Shown here piece by piece: positions 6,687 to 6,940 of a DNA stretch of 6,940 bases. The notes below the pieces were generated by a model. The model was not told the origin of the DNA. It was given only the letters and a program-made list of their open reading frames with translations, and made no database searches. Source of the DNA: Gemmatimonadota bacterium. Lineage in GTDB: Bacteria > Gemmatimonadota > Gemmatimonadetes > JACCXV01 > JAHWKZ01. Position numbers and translations under genes: made by a program. Each line of letters begins with the position of its first letter. Position 1 is the first letter of the stretch. The DNA lies in assembly GCA_030641505.1 (NCBI GenBank), contig DAOWHI010000257.1, positions 1 to 6,940 on the forward strand, in the 5' to 3' direction.

Positions 6687-6703
6687 CCTCTCTACTACAG
6701 AGG
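6687..6703 (+). promoter_or_regulatory. Possible hairpin covering the anti-sigma ribosome binding site
   Basis: CCTCT (6687-6691) and AGAGG (6699-6703) are perfect reverse complements around a seven-base loop. The right arm overlaps the Shine-Dalgarno AGGAG (6701-6705) of the gene starting at 6708, so pairing could lower its translation. A five-base stem is short and could be chance. There is no T-run after it, so it is not a terminator. Confidence 0.25.
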
Positions 6704-6707
6704 AGAA

Positions 6708-6940
6708 ATGACTGACTGCCTGACCCTGGATCAGTTGTTCGACCATGTCCGCGGGAGCGTGGACCGCCTGCCGGCTGTGGCTCGCGAACATGCTGCCGGC
6801 TGCGCCAGTTGCCGTGACGCTTTGGATTGGATCGAGCGGGTCATCCATGCTGCCGCCCAGGCGCCATTGGAGGCGCCATCCGAGGCGGCGCTGGCTCGCG
6901 TGATCGACCTGGCCAAAGAAACACCGGCCACGGCTCGCGA
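6708..6940 (+). CDS. Putative zinc-binding anti-sigma factor (3' end cut off by window)
   Basis: This frame opens at ATG 6708 and stays open to the window edge (77 complete codons). AGGAG at 6701-6705 is a good ribosome binding site, though only two bases from the ATG. The key sign is His28, Cys32 and Cys35 (REHAAGCASCRDAL), the H-x3-C-x2-C pattern of zinc-binding anti-sigma factors, near the N-terminus where such domains sit and inside a largely helical-looking segment. The position 45 bases downstream of an ECF sigma gene is the usual arrangement: the product would bind the sigma factor and hold it inactive until a signal arrives. No membrane segment is seen in the visible part; the alanine-rich sequence after residue 45 looks like a soluble linker or helix. 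The assignment rests on motif plus context; other zinc-finger domains of the HC2 type are possible. Confidence 0.65.
   Translation, partial: MTDCLTLDQLFDHVRGSVDRLPAVAREHAAGCASCRDALDWIERVIHAAAQAPLEAPSEAALARVIDLAKETPATAR

Overview
The window is a dense, single-strand block of housekeeping genes from a moderately high-GC bacterium. All eight genes read on the + strand with almost no spacing. The order RNase E/G, L21 (rplU), L27 (rpmA) is typical of Actinomycetota, and the succinate dehydrogenase flavoprotein is the roughly 640-residue form familiar from Bacteroidetes and also found in some actinobacteria. A deep actinobacterial lineage such as Acidimicrobiia would fit, but this is an inference from gene order and protein style and was not tested phylogenetically.

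Layout: positions 1-951 hold the 3' part of an RNase E/G gene. An 86-base gap follows, with a good -35/-10 promoter candidate (961-989). Next come rplU (1038-1481) and rpmA (1500-1757). In many bacteria the GTPase gene obgE follows rpmA; here the rpmA stop codon instead overlaps the start of a lactate-dehydrogenase-like malate dehydrogenase (1757-2698). Then come the three subunits of a menaquinone-type succinate dehydrogenase/fumarate reductase in the order sdhC (2719-3396), sdhA (3416-5329), sdhB (5357-6103). The end of the window holds an ECF-type sigma factor (about 6117-6662) with no conventional start codon at its proper N-terminus, and the beginning of a gene with the zinc-binding HxxxCxxC signature of anti-sigma factors (6708 to the window edge).

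How the genes work together: malate dehydrogenase and succinate dehydrogenase are neighbouring steps of the TCA cycle (succinate to fumarate, malate to oxaloacetate), and SdhCAB passes electrons to the quinone pool. Gaps of 13-27 bases and the one-base rpmA/mdh overlap suggest that rplU through sdhB, and perhaps the sigma gene, are co-transcribed, which would tie ribosome synthesis to central respiration. The sigma/anti-sigma pair looks like a separate regulatory module next to this block.

The main oddities are a classical C2H2 zinc finger at the C-terminus of L21, the apparent CTG start of the sigma factor, the replacement of obgE by a TCA operon, and a visible drop in GC from sdhAB into the sigma region. 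I saw no mobile element, CRISPR array, tRNA or rRNA, and no gene-free stretch longer than 86 bases.
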